Source: a bacterium (GTDB lineage: Bacteria; Planctomycetota; UBA1135; UBA2386). From it: a stretch of DNA of 64,000 bases. A model generated the notes under the pieces. The model had not been told where the DNA came from, searched no databases, and saw nothing but the letters and a program-made list of their open reading frames with translations. The first letter of the stretch is position 1, and each line of letters begins with the position of its first letter. The stretch lies in the NCBI GenBank assembly GCA_030432695.1, contig JAUILN010000006.1, positions 310,001-374,000 on the forward strand. The letters are read 5' to 3'. Of this stretch, positions 8,892 to 17,198 are shown piece by piece. Position numbers and translations under genes: made by a program.

Positions 8892-9749
8892 ATGACCGGC
8901 AAACCTCCGAAGACCGTGCCCCCAGCGACCGATGATCGCTGCGACTGGCAGGCGCCGATCCTGATCGTGGGCGCTCCGCGCTCGGGGACCACGCGCATCA
9001 CGCTCGCGCTCGCGGCGCATCAACGACTCGCGATCACCAACGAGGCCAACGTGCTGCCCATGCTGCGCGCGGCGCAGTTGCTCGCCGGCCTCGACGTGAA
9101 CGAGCACATCGAGGAAGGAGCGCTCCGACTCGTCGGATGCATCCATCCCGCACATGCCGATCGGTTCGGCCGCCTCCACGAACGGCATGCGTTCGCCCTG
9201 CTGCGCGACTTCTACCGGGAGACGTTCGCCGGCAAGCGGTTCACCCGCTTCGGCGACAAGCTGGTGTTCGCGCCCCATATCTCGCCCGATCTGGTCCGTG
9301 CGTTCCCGCGGATCCAGTTCGTTCACGTGGTGCGGGATCCGCGGCACGGCCTGCTGTCGCAACTGCGCTTCCGCGATCGACAGCGGCAGCGGGGTCTGCG
9401 TGTCGATCATCAGAGCTTCGAGGAACTCTGCCGGGCCTGGGCCCTGCACCAGGAGCAGCTGCTCGATGCTCTCACCCCCGAGAACTCGATCCGGGTCGAC
9501 TACCGGCAGATGCTGCGAGCGCCGCGGCGGATCCTGGCCGGCGTGTTGCAGTTCCTGGGCGTGCCCCCCGACGAGGAGGCGCTGCGGACCATCGCGGAGC
9601 GACCGGCAGGCAAGCACGCCACCACCGGTAGCGAGACCGCCAGTCTCGAGGGATGGCGGGAGGCTTGGAGCGAGGAGCAACTCGCCACCATCGAGCGGGT
9701 CTGCGGGCCGGTCGCCCGGCGCCTCGAGCTGCCGGCCGGCACGGCCTGA
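8892..9749 (+). CDS. Sulfotransferase family protein, about 285 aa
   Basis: The 5'-phosphosulfate-binding loop is visible as PILIVGAPRSGTTRITLAL near the N-terminus, and a second conserved segment (VHVVRDPRHGLLSQLRFRD) corresponds to the 3'-phosphate-binding region with its Arg and Ser-equivalent positions. Enzymes of this family transfer sulfate from PAPS to carbohydrates, lipids or proteins. The start is uncertain: the same frame begins with TTG at 8841, but ATG 8892 gives the usual short lead before the binding loop. The gene is divergent from the molybdenum hydroxylase operon and shows no sulfation partner nearby. Confidence 0.85.
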   Translation: MTGKPPKTVPPATDDRCDWQAPILIVGAPRSGTTRITLALAAHQRLAITNEANVLPMLRAAQLLAGLDVNEHIEEGALRLVGCIHPAHADRFGRLHERHAFALLRDFYRETFAGKRFTRFGDKLVFAPHISPDLVRAFPRIQFVHVVRDPRHGLLSQLRFRDRQRQRGLRVDHQSFEELCRAWALHQEQLLDALTPENSIRVDYRQMLRAPRRILAGVLQFLGVPPDEEALRTIAERPAGKHATTGSETASLEGWREAWSEEQLATIERVCGPVARRLELPAGTA

Positions 9750-9770
9750 TCCGTGGCCGGATGCCGGTTA

Positions 9771-9872
9771 CCGGTTCTGATTGCCTGAGCCACCTTCGTT
9801 GCCGGTCCCGCCCAATGCCAGGACGTCGCAGTCGACGCTCGAGTCGAACGCGTCGAAGCCGCCGGTCGGGGG
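9771..9872 (-). pseudogene. Fragment of a relative of the secreted protein at 11332-12351
   Basis: Read leftward, this stretch encodes PTGGFDAFDSSVD followed directly by CDVLALGGTGNEGGSGN. The intact gene at 11332-12351 has PPSGGFDAFDAQID and, about 170 residues later, CDVLAMGVTGNNGGSG. The fragment therefore looks like two separated parts of that protein joined by a large internal deletion, with no start or stop of its own. It may instead be part of a diverged relative in which the two motifs adjoin. The rest of the 9750-10015 interval shows no gene. Confidence 0.6.
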
Positions 9873-10015
9873 ATGGCCCCTTCCCGCCCGGGCCAATCGA
9901 CCGGGTTCGCGGGCGGCCGCCTGCACCCGGGACGGCGTAGATTCTGATCCCGCGTCGTGCCGTTGCACGCTCTTCTCGCCCGGCGCCCGGTCGGGCCTTC
10001 AGGAAGGAAGACCAC

Positions 10016-11170
10016 ATGCTCCCGAGAGTCACCCTCTGCATCTCGCTTCTCTCGCTCGTCTCCGCCGTGGCGGCCCAGTCGCCGCTCATCCTCTCGTTGC
10101 GCTTCGACGAGACCGGCGGCCTCGTGGCGAACGACGCCGGGCCGCTCGGCAATAACGGAAACCTCGTGAACTTCACGGCGGATCCCGTGCAGTGGACCGC
10201 GGGCGTGATGGGCAATGCGCTGACCTTCGACGGAACCGACGACCATGTCGATATCCCTTTCAATGGCGGGCTGCCGTTCCACGATGGCGCGGGCGCATCG
10301 TTCTCCATCGCGTTCTGGGTGCGCGGCCAGCCGCAGGACGACGACCGGATCGTGTCGTTGAGCAATTCGACGAACAACTCGCCCCTGTTCACCCTCGGTA
10401 CGGGCCGCACGTCGGTTCCCAACGACGATCGCCTGCAGCTCTACCAGCGCAGTCTCGAGGGGCGTTCGATGGCGCTCTACTCGGACACCCCGGTCTTCGA
10501 CGGCAGCTGGCACCATGTGGTCTACACCGAGACGTCGGGACTCGGGAAGCTGTACGTCGACGGCGTCCGCGACACGGCCAGCTTCGATGCCCGCGGCACG
10601 ATGACCCGGCACGTCGACTACGGCACCTGGCCGTTCGACCAGCTCAGCCTCGGCGCGGTCACCCGCCAGGCCCCCGCAGCGCACTTCCAGGGTGATCTCG
10701 ACGAGCTGTACGTCTTCGGCTTCGAACTCTCCCCGGCCGACGTCACGACGCTCCAGAATGGTGGGATGATCTCCAATTGCCGCGCCAGCCTGGGTGAGTT
10801 CGGCACCGGCTGCGGTTCGGGGCCGTTCGAACTCTACGGCGGCGGCGACCCGACGATCGGCGGTGCGGGACTGGTCTTCCTCGCGCGTGGCGGGGAGGCG
10901 GGTTCACCGGTCCTGCTGTGCGTCGGCGTCGGTGCGTTGCAGCCGATCGACCTCACGCCGCTCGGCTTCGCCGGTTGCACCTACTATCCGAACGGCTCGA
11001 CCTGCCTCGGCGTCGGCACTCTCGATGGCTTCGGTTCCTCGGCTCCGATCCCGTTCGCGATCCCCAATGCGCCGTCGTTGGCATGTCTGCGCGTCGGCTT
11101 CCAGGTGATCGCTCCCACCGCGACGGGCCTCCTCGCGAGCAACGCGGTCGTGACCGTGCTGGGCAACTGA
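10016..11170 (+). CDS. Secreted LamG / concanavalin A-like domain protein, 384 aa
   Basis: A signal peptide (MLPRVTLCISLLSLVSAVAAQ) is preceded by a strong GGAAGGAAG binding site. Residues about 25-235 are a laminin-G-like / concanavalin A-like jelly roll: LRFDETGGLVANDAGPLGN, MGNALTFDGTDDHVDIP, FSIAFWVRG, GSWHHVVYTETSG and KLYVDGVRDTASFD are the standard strand signatures. Residues about 255-384 are a variant of the C-terminal domain common in this window (GTGCGSGPFELYG, then a central GC and an IPNAPSLA step). Proteins of this type bind glycans or other ligands at the cell surface. The gene lies between two decayed fragments of neighbouring genes. Confidence 0.88.
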   Translation: MLPRVTLCISLLSLVSAVAAQSPLILSLRFDETGGLVANDAGPLGNNGNLVNFTADPVQWTAGVMGNALTFDGTDDHVDIPFNGGLPFHDGAGASFSIAFWVRGQPQDDDRIVSLSNSTNNSPLFTLGTGRTSVPNDDRLQLYQRSLEGRSMALYSDTPVFDGSWHHVVYTETSGLGKLYVDGVRDTASFDARGTMTRHVDYGTWPFDQLSLGAVTRQAPAAHFQGDLDELYVFGFELSPADVTTLQNGGMISNCRASLGEFGTGCGSGPFELYGGGDPTIGGAGLVFLARGGEAGSPVLLCVGVGALQPIDLTPLGFAGCTYYPNGSTCLGVGTLDGFGSSAPIPFAIPNAPSLACLRVGFQVIAPTATGLLASNAVVTVLGN

Positions 11171-11190
11171 GGTTCAGGATCGGTGCCGCG

Positions 11191-11287
11191 AGCAGCACCG
11201 GCAACATGGCTGCGCGAGGTCACCCGGTCGTCGATCCACAGCATCGTAGTGGTGACGTCATCGATCGGCGACCACGCGCCCCCTGCC
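11191..11287 (-). pseudogene. Decayed fragment of a second nhaD gene
   Basis: Read leftward it encodes GAWSPIDDVTTTMLWIDDRV then TSRSHVAGA, matching residues around GAWSPIGDVTTTMLWIDDRV-TSGQ of the intact NhaD at 12442-13695. Over the central 66 bases the two copies differ at about seven positions, most of them synonymous (for example GTG/GTC and ACC/ACT), so the source was a diverged but once functional homolog rather than a recent copy. No flanking coding sequence of NhaD survives on either side. Confidence 0.8.
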
Positions 11288-11331
11288 TTTCCTCGACCGG
11301 TGAGTCACGGGCCCGGATGAGATCTACGGAC

Positions 11332-12351
11332 TCACTGGATCTGACCGACTCCGCCATTGGAGACGGTCAGGCCGAGGGGGTTGGCGCTCGCGTCGTTGGC
11401 GTAGGCCTGGTTGAAGAACAGCGTGCCGACCAATGCCTGATCGTTCGGTACGGTGAACGAGTAGCTGCCCGAGCCGCCGTTGTTGCCGGTCACGCCCATC
11501 GCCAAGACGTCGCAGAGGATCAGGCAGCCCGGGGCCTGCACCACCGCGAGGTCGAACGGCAGGGCGCCGAGGCCTGCGAACTGCGTGCTCGAGGCGCCGA
11601 ACGCGATGAACAGCGGGCCACCGGCGAGCGGCAGGTTCGTGGCCTGCAACGTGAACTGCTGGCCCAGTTGCGGCGTGGATCCTGCCGCGGCCTGCAGGTC
11701 CGGGACGCCATTGCTGCCCATGCAGCCCGATCCGAACGCCGCATAGCCGCCGGACGTGGTGACGTGGAGCTCGGCGATCACCCAGTTGCCCGCGCCGCTC
11801 GACGTGGTGAAGTCGATCCGGTCGAACGCTCCGCCGGTCATCTGGAAGAAGAACTGGCCATTGGTCGCCGTCGAATAGCGCGGTGACGTGAAGGTCGCGA
11901 CCATCGTGCCGGTGAGGTAGAAGTCGAGCTTCATGTCGCCCACCCAGTCGCCGACCGCGAGACCGAACTCGGTGGTGGGCAGCGCGAAGTCGATCTGTGC
12001 GTCGAAGGCGTCGAAGCCGCCGGACGGCGGATCGATCAGGGCCAGTCCGCCGGCATCCAGGCCGAGCGCTCGTCCGAGGAAGGCGCTGGTGTTGTAGACG
12101 CCGCGAGCCTGGCCATTGGGAGTGAGCGTCAGCGCGGAGACCGCCGGTACTCCACCGGTCGCGCCTGCCAGGACCGCGCCGAAGGTGGTCGGGCCGGCCG
12201 GACCGACGTTGTCCATGTCGATGACGGCGTGGGGGATCGTCATCGTGGGCACGACCTGCACGGCCGGCTGGGCCGAGACGGTCAGGGCGAACAGGGCACC
12301 GGCGACCGCGTATTGCAGCGGCCCGAGCGTGGAGCGGGCGAGAGAGATCAC
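11332..12351 (-). CDS. Secreted protein with the recurrent C-terminal GxGC domain, 339 aa
   Basis: I do not recognise the N-terminal part. A GTG start at 12351 is chosen because CAGGAG lies about nine bases upstream and it yields a compact signal peptide (ISLARSTLGPLQYAVAGALFALTVSAQ); earlier ATG codons at 12393 and 12420 give odd extensions. Residues about 30-200 are a beta-rich domain containing GGFDAFDAQIDFALPTTEFG, reminiscent of lectin-like sandwich domains. Residues about 205-339 are the common C-terminal domain: FGSGCMGSNGVPDL, a central PGCLILCD, SFTVPNDQALVG and a final LTVSNGG strand. It is followed by, and in the same direction as, nhaD, 90 bases apart. A fragment of a relative lies at 9771. 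Confidence 0.75.
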   Translation of the reverse strand: MISLARSTLGPLQYAVAGALFALTVSAQPAVQVVPTMTIPHAVIDMDNVGPAGPTTFGAVLAGATGGVPAVSALTLTPNGQARGVYNTSAFLGRALGLDAGGLALIDPPSGGFDAFDAQIDFALPTTEFGLAVGDWVGDMKLDFYLTGTMVATFTSPRYSTATNGQFFFQMTGGAFDRIDFTTSSGAGNWVIAELHVTTSGGYAAFGSGCMGSNGVPDLQAAAGSTPQLGQQFTLQATNLPLAGGPLFIAFGASSTQFAGLGALPFDLAVVQAPGCLILCDVLAMGVTGNNGGSGSYSFTVPNDQALVGTLFFNQAYANDASANPLGLTVSNGGVGQIQ

Positions 12352-12441
12352 GAGCGAGGACTCCTGGAGAGAGAGGAGGGAGAGCCGTGTCATCACCCCC
12401 GCTTTCTGCCCGGGAGTCAAGCCCGGGTCATGTGCCGGACA

Positions 12442-13695
12442 TTACGTCCAGCCGTGCGTCGCGACGTACGTCGCGACGCCTGCCAGATACCCCGCCAACG
12501 CCATCGGACCGATGTGTCGGAGGTACCAGCCGAAGCTGATCCGCTCCATCCCCATCGCGATCACTCCAGCGGCCGAGCCGATCACCAGGATGCTGCCGCC
12601 GGTGCCGACGCAGAACGCGGTCAGGTGCCAGAGGTCGGCATCCGGTGCGTACTGGGTCGTATCCCACATGCCCATCACCGCCGCGGTCAACGGCACGTTG
12701 TCGACGATCGCCGACAGCATGCCGAGCACGGTCAGGATCGCGGTCTTGCTGCCGACCGCCGGCTCGAGGCTCTCGGCCATCGCCGTCAGCAGGCCATTGG
12801 CCTCCAGTGCCGCGACCGCCAGCAGGATGCCTAGGAAGAACAGCACGCTCGATACGTCGACGCGCGTCAGCATGTGCGGCACCCGCAGCTCGTGGCCGGC
12901 GTCGAGGCGGTCGGTCACCACCCAGACCAGCCCGAGGCCGAACAGGATGCCGAGGTAGGGCGGCATGCCCACGGTGGTCTTCAGGATCGGCACGGCGAGC
13001 AATGCGCCGACCCCGATCGCCAGCACCAGGCCGGTCCTCGGGATCGGCGGCGTCGCCGGAGGCAGGGGCGTCTTGTGGCTGAGGTTGCGGCCGATGCTGC
13101 GTGCCGACCACAGCAGCGGCACCGCCACCGAGACCAGCGACGCCGGCAGCACCTGCAGCACGAGCTGCCCCGAGGTCACCCGATCGTCGATCCACAGCAT
13201 CGTGGTCGTCACGTCGCCGATCGGTGACCACGCGCCTCCGGCATTGGCGGCGATCACCAGGATCCCGATCATCTTCAGCCGCGTGGTGCCCTCGGGGATC
13301 AAGGGCCGCAGGAGCGAGATCATCAGGATCGTCGTGGTGACGTTGTCGAGTGCCGCCGACAGGAAGAACGTGCAGACCGGTAGCCCCCAGAGGATCGCCC
13401 GGTGGCCACCCTGCGCGAGACGGCGCTGCAACGGGTCGAAGGCCCGGTAGGAGGTCAGCAGTTCGACGATCGTCATCGCGCCGAGCAGGAACAGCACGAC
13501 CTGCGCGATGTCGGCGAGGTGTTCGCCGAGCGCCTCCAGGACCTCGTGATGATCTCCACCGGACAGCAGCAGCGTCGCCCAGCAGACCGCGGCGGTGAGC
13601 AGCGCGAAGGCTGCTTTGTTCACGTCGAGCCAGTGCTCGAGGACGATGCAGAGGTAGCCGACGACGAAGAGGCCGACGAGGAGTGTCGCGGACAT
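12442..13695 (-). CDS. nhaD: Na+/H+ antiporter NhaD, 417 aa
   Basis: An integral membrane protein of the ion transporter superfamily with about 11-12 hydrophobic segments. Diagnostic NhaD stretches are ALDNVTTTILMISLLRPL and AANAGGAWSPIGDVTTTMLW (with the conserved Asp and Thr residues of the transport path), repeated in inverted form by SAIVDNVPLTAAVMGM and CVGTGGSILVIGSAAGV. It exchanges cytoplasmic Na+ (or Li+) for external H+, supporting pH and sodium homeostasis. The ATG at 13695 opens the first membrane helix; the frame stays open for 1.9 kb upstream but that stretch is only the shadow of the neighbouring gene. A degraded second copy lies at 11191-11287. Confidence 0.92.
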   Translation of the reverse strand: MSATLLVGLFVVGYLCIVLEHWLDVNKAAFALLTAAVCWATLLLSGGDHHEVLEALGEHLADIAQVVLFLLGAMTIVELLTSYRAFDPLQRRLAQGGHRAILWGLPVCTFFLSAALDNVTTTILMISLLRPLIPEGTTRLKMIGILVIAANAGGAWSPIGDVTTTMLWIDDRVTSGQLVLQVLPASLVSVAVPLLWSARSIGRNLSHKTPLPPATPPIPRTGLVLAIGVGALLAVPILKTTVGMPPYLGILFGLGLVWVVTDRLDAGHELRVPHMLTRVDVSSVLFFLGILLAVAALEANGLLTAMAESLEPAVGSKTAILTVLGMLSAIVDNVPLTAAVMGMWDTTQYAPDADLWHLTAFCVGTGGSILVIGSAAGVIAMGMERISFGWYLRHIGPMALAGYLAGVATYVATHGWT

Positions 13696-13828
13696 GGTTG
13701 GAGGTGGGCGTGCCCGGCGGTTCGCCGGGTCAGGTAGTCTGCCCGGATCGCCGCTCCTCCAAGTTCGGCTTTCTGTGATTCCGGCTGGAGCGGGGGCGCG
13801 GCCGGTGGTCTGGGACGACGTGCGTCCC

Positions 13829-13851
13829 CGGGAACTCTGCGGGGGTTCCCG
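13829..13851. terminator. Possible hairpin terminator downstream of the ELWxxDGT gene
   Basis: Arms CGGGAAC (13829-13835) and GTTCCCG (13845-13851) enclose a nine-base loop, 45-67 bases beyond the stop of the leftward gene at 13896. No T-rich run follows, so the assignment is weak. Confidence 0.3.
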
Positions 13852-13895
13852 AGCGGCCGGGCCGTGGCGGGTCACCGCCATCGCAGTCGCGTCGG

Positions 13896-16800
13896 TCAGC
13901 GATCCAGCGCGAGTCTCAGCGCCGTGGTGGTGCCGAAGTCGTTCCCTCGCGCCACGAAGGCCTGGAGCACGACGCCGAGACCGCGCAGCGCCGGGTCGCC
14001 GGGGAGCGGCAGATCGAAGCGCGGCGCGGTGGTCCCGTTGGTCGCGTCGAGCACCACGGCCCGCAGGGGGTCGAAGGCGAGCGTGCAGCCGGACAGCTGC
14101 ATGGATCCGTCTGCGGGCAGGCCGAGCATCAGCACGCGGAAGGTGCCGGTCGGGAGCGCCTCGCAGCGCCAGCCGACCGTGTCGCCGAGACGCGGTGTGG
14201 CGCACCAGCTCCGGCGGCCGAGGCTGCCGCAGGGCGCCGCGACGGTCTGCACCGACGCGCCCGGGTCGCGGACGATCCAGGGTTCGCGGCCGTGGAAGGC
14301 GTTGTCGAGGGTCAGGAGCACGTCGCCGGCGAGCACGGTCAGGTCGGACGGTTCGCTGCCGAGGCTGCCCGGGTAGAGGTCGGTCAGCCGGTGGGTGCCG
14401 CTCGCAGTGCCGTCGGTGAACCAGAGTTCGCGGCCGGTGGTCGCCGTGCGGGCCGTGAACAGCGCGCCACCGTCCACCGCGAGGAAACCCTGGGGTGCGG
14501 AGCCGTCGAGGCCGGGGACCAGCTCGGCGACCAGCCGCGTGCCGGTCGGTGTTCCATCGGTGATCCACAGCTCGGTGCCGTGCTGCAGATCGCTCGCCGC
14601 GAACACCGCGCGGTCGCCGTCGAGGGGGGTGATTCCGGTTGGATCGCTGTCGCCGGTGCCCGCCACGATGTCGCGGAGCAGGAGCGTGCCCGCTGGCGTG
14701 CCGTCGGTCACCCAGGGCTCGCGGCCCTCGCCGCCGACCCAGTGAGGTCGCGCGGCGGTGAACAGCATGCGACTGCCCAGCGGCGTGAGCTGTTCGGGGT
14801 AGGAGTAGTTGTCGCCCGGTTGCAGGTCGACGAACAGCTGCGTGCCGGCCGTCGTTCCGTCGCTGACCCAGATCTCCTGGCCGCTGCTGCCGATGCCGGT
14901 CTGCAGGGCGACGAAGAACACGCGGCCGTCGAAGACGGTGAACTCCTGGGGTAGCGAGCTGCCGCTGCCGGCCTGGATGTCGCGGAGCAGGAACGTGCCC
15001 GCCGACGTGCCGTCGCTGATCCAGGGTTCGAAGCCCTGTGCGGTCGTCGAGGCGCGGAACACCACGCGCTCGCCGAACGCGGTGATCTGGGTCGGGCCGC
15101 CGTTGGCGAAGCCGGGGCGGATGTCGTGGACCACGCGCGGCGCGGCACTCCGGTCGAGTGGCACCACGCAGAGTTCGATGCCGACGTTGTCGACGCCCGC
15201 CGCGAAGAACAGTCGGTCGCCGACCGGGGTCAGTTCTTCGGGCGCCGAGCTGCCGAGGCTGGCGCGGAGATCGGAGACCTGCTGGGTACCGAGCAGCGTG
15301 CCGTCGCTGCACCAGAGCTCGCGGCCGGTGGCACCGTCGTCGGCACTGAACCACAGGAGTCCGCCGGCGGCGGTGAGGTGCTGCGGGTCGCTGCCTGCGG
15401 GTCCGCCGCGGAGGTCGGCTACGAGTCGCGTGCCCGCGGTGGTGCCATCCGTCACCCAGAGTTCGGTTCCGTTCACGCCGTCGTCCGCGGCGAAGAACGA
15501 CTGCTCGCCGACCGTGACGTAGCCGCGCGCGTTGGAGCCGAGGGTCGAGCCGGGGAGCGGGGGGTGCGCGTCGAGAAGCAGGCGCGTGTTGGCGGGCGTG
15601 CCGTCGGAGACCCACGGCTCGCGCCCCACCAGGCCGTCATCGGCGGCGAACACGACCTCGCCGCCGGGCAGGGGCAGCACCGCGCCAGGCATCGCGCCCG
15701 CGGGTCCGGAGCGGATGTCGGCGACCAGCGACGTGCCGGCTGCGGTCCCGTCGGTGACCCAGAGTTCGAAGCCGGTGGCGTTGCGGCTGGCGTCGCCGAT
15801 GTGCTGCGCGGTGAACCAGACCCGGCCGTGCGCGCCGGTGATCGTCTGCGGCAGCGAGCCAGCGGGGCTCAGGTCGATCACCGCGTCGGTGCCGGCGGTC
15901 GTGCCGTCGGAGGTCCAGAGTTCGACACCGCGCGTGGGTTCGTTGGCCGTGAACCACAGCCGACCGCCGAACGCGGTCATCAACCGGATGCCGGAACCGA
16001 AGCCGGGCGTGGGGTGGATGTCGCGGACCATCGCGGTGCCCGCCGCGGTGCCGTCGGAGCGCCACAGCTCGTCGGCGCGGGGGTCGATCGCGGCCTTGAA
16101 GAACACGTCGTCCCCCAGAGCGGTCAGTTGTTCGATGTCCGGCGAATTCGACCCGGGCCAGAGGTCGACCACCATGCGGGTGCCCGCCGATGTGCCATCG
16201 CTGCGCCAGAGCTCGCGGCCGAGGGGTCGGGCGACGCCGTACAGGCCGGCGACCAAAAACAGCGTGCCGTTCGCGTCGGTGAACTGGGAAGGCAGCGAGC
16301 CTCCACCCGGATCGCAGTCCGCCAGCAGGCGCGTGCCGCCGGGAGTACCGTCGCTGATCCAGGGCTCGAGCCCGTGTTGGCCGTCGTCGCGGCCGAAGAC
16401 GGCGCGTTGGCCGAAGACCGCGAGTTCCGCCCGCTCACCGCCGCCGGTATCGGGTGCGAGGTCGACGAGCTGGCGCGTGCCGGCCGTGGTGCCGTCGGTG
16501 CACCACAGCGCATCGCCGCTGGTTCCCGTCGACGCGACGAAGAACACGAGGTTGCCCGCGGTGACGAGGTCGCGCGGGTCGCTGCCCGCGGAGCCGGGTT
16601 CGAGGTCGCGGAGGACACGCGTTCCGGCGGGCGTCCCGTTCGAGACGCAGAGTTCACGTCCGGTGGTCGCGGTGCCCGCCGCGAACAGCACGCGGTCGCC
16701 GCCGCCCGGATGCGGCACCGCATGGTCGGGCAGCGAGCCTGCCGCGCCCGCCGCGAGATCGGCCGCCTGGTGGAATCCGCTCGCGTCGGCGAACCACAGC

Positions 16801-17030
16801 TCCGAACCCAGCACCGGATCCGAGGCGCGGAACCAGGCACGCTGCGCGGTTGCGCACAGCGGCACCGGATCCGACGAGCCGCCGACCGCGTTGGGGGTAC
16901 GGTTCACGTTCGCGAGTTGGGTGGGTTGTTGGGCCGTCGGGGAGGCCGGCAGCAGCAGTGCTGCGACGGGCAGCAGACTGCTCAGGTGTTTCGTGACGCA
17001 CTTCGGGCGCTGGCGTTCGGTTCCGCTCAT
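13896..17030 (-). CDS. Secreted ELWxxDGT-repeat protein, 1044 aa
   Basis: After a signal peptide (LLPVAALLLPASPTAQQ) the protein consists of roughly 18 tandem repeats of about 45-50 residues, each with the pattern 'ELWxxDGTxAGTxLVxDLxPGxxGSxPxxLTxxGxxxxFxA' (for example GRELWCSDGTLLGTQQVSDL). This is the ELWxxDGT repeat family, predicted to form large beta-propellers in exported proteins, of unknown ligand. The last 110 residues are a divergent version of the window's common C-terminal domain (APCGSLGRRSWCATPRLGDT, later SGCTLAFDP). The ATG at 17030 follows GAGAAGG; a GTG a few codons later is an alternative. It is divergent from the large helicase gene. Confidence 0.88.
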   Translation of the reverse strand: MSGTERQRPKCVTKHLSSLLPVAALLLPASPTAQQPTQLANVNRTPNAVGGSSDPVPLCATAQRAWFRASDPVLGSELWFADASGFHQAADLAAGAAGSLPDHAVPHPGGGDRVLFAAGTATTGRELCVSNGTPAGTRVLRDLEPGSAGSDPRDLVTAGNLVFFVASTGTSGDALWCTDGTTAGTRQLVDLAPDTGGGERAELAVFGQRAVFGRDDGQHGLEPWISDGTPGGTRLLADCDPGGGSLPSQFTDANGTLFLVAGLYGVARPLGRELWRSDGTSAGTRMVVDLWPGSNSPDIEQLTALGDDVFFKAAIDPRADELWRSDGTAAGTAMVRDIHPTPGFGSGIRLMTAFGGRLWFTANEPTRGVELWTSDGTTAGTDAVIDLSPAGSLPQTITGAHGRVWFTAQHIGDASRNATGFELWVTDGTAAGTSLVADIRSGPAGAMPGAVLPLPGGEVVFAADDGLVGREPWVSDGTPANTRLLLDAHPPLPGSTLGSNARGYVTVGEQSFFAADDGVNGTELWVTDGTTAGTRLVADLRGGPAGSDPQHLTAAGGLLWFSADDGATGRELWCSDGTLLGTQQVSDLRASLGSSAPEELTPVGDRLFFAAGVDNVGIELCVVPLDRSAAPRVVHDIRPGFANGGPTQITAFGERVVFRASTTAQGFEPWISDGTSAGTFLLRDIQAGSGSSLPQEFTVFDGRVFFVALQTGIGSSGQEIWVSDGTTAGTQLFVDLQPGDNYSYPEQLTPLGSRMLFTAARPHWVGGEGREPWVTDGTPAGTLLLRDIVAGTGDSDPTGITPLDGDRAVFAASDLQHGTELWITDGTPTGTRLVAELVPGLDGSAPQGFLAVDGGALFTARTATTGRELWFTDGTASGTHRLTDLYPGSLGSEPSDLTVLAGDVLLTLDNAFHGREPWIVRDPGASVQTVAAPCGSLGRRSWCATPRLGDTVGWRCEALPTGTFRVLMLGLPADGSMQLSGCTLAFDPLRAVVLDATNGTTAPRFDLPLPGDPALRGLGVVLQAFVARGNDFGTTTALRLALDR

Positions 17031-17198
17031 GGGGGCCTTCTCGAGACGGGTCGGAGTGTGCGCTTTCCGGTTCGCAGGGGCAGCGAGGGAGCCCGGACGC
17101 CGCACGGGCTGCGGGTTAGACCGTCTCTGTCGACGGGGTAACGGTGCTCGGTCCTTCTCTCTGCGGCGCGGGCGACTCCCTCCTGGCACACTGTTCGG

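Noticed and set aside
15126..17141. A 671-codon plus-strand frame across the ELWxxDGT gene
   Set aside because: It is antisense to an obvious repeat gene; its own repeats are only the complement of the repeated DNA.
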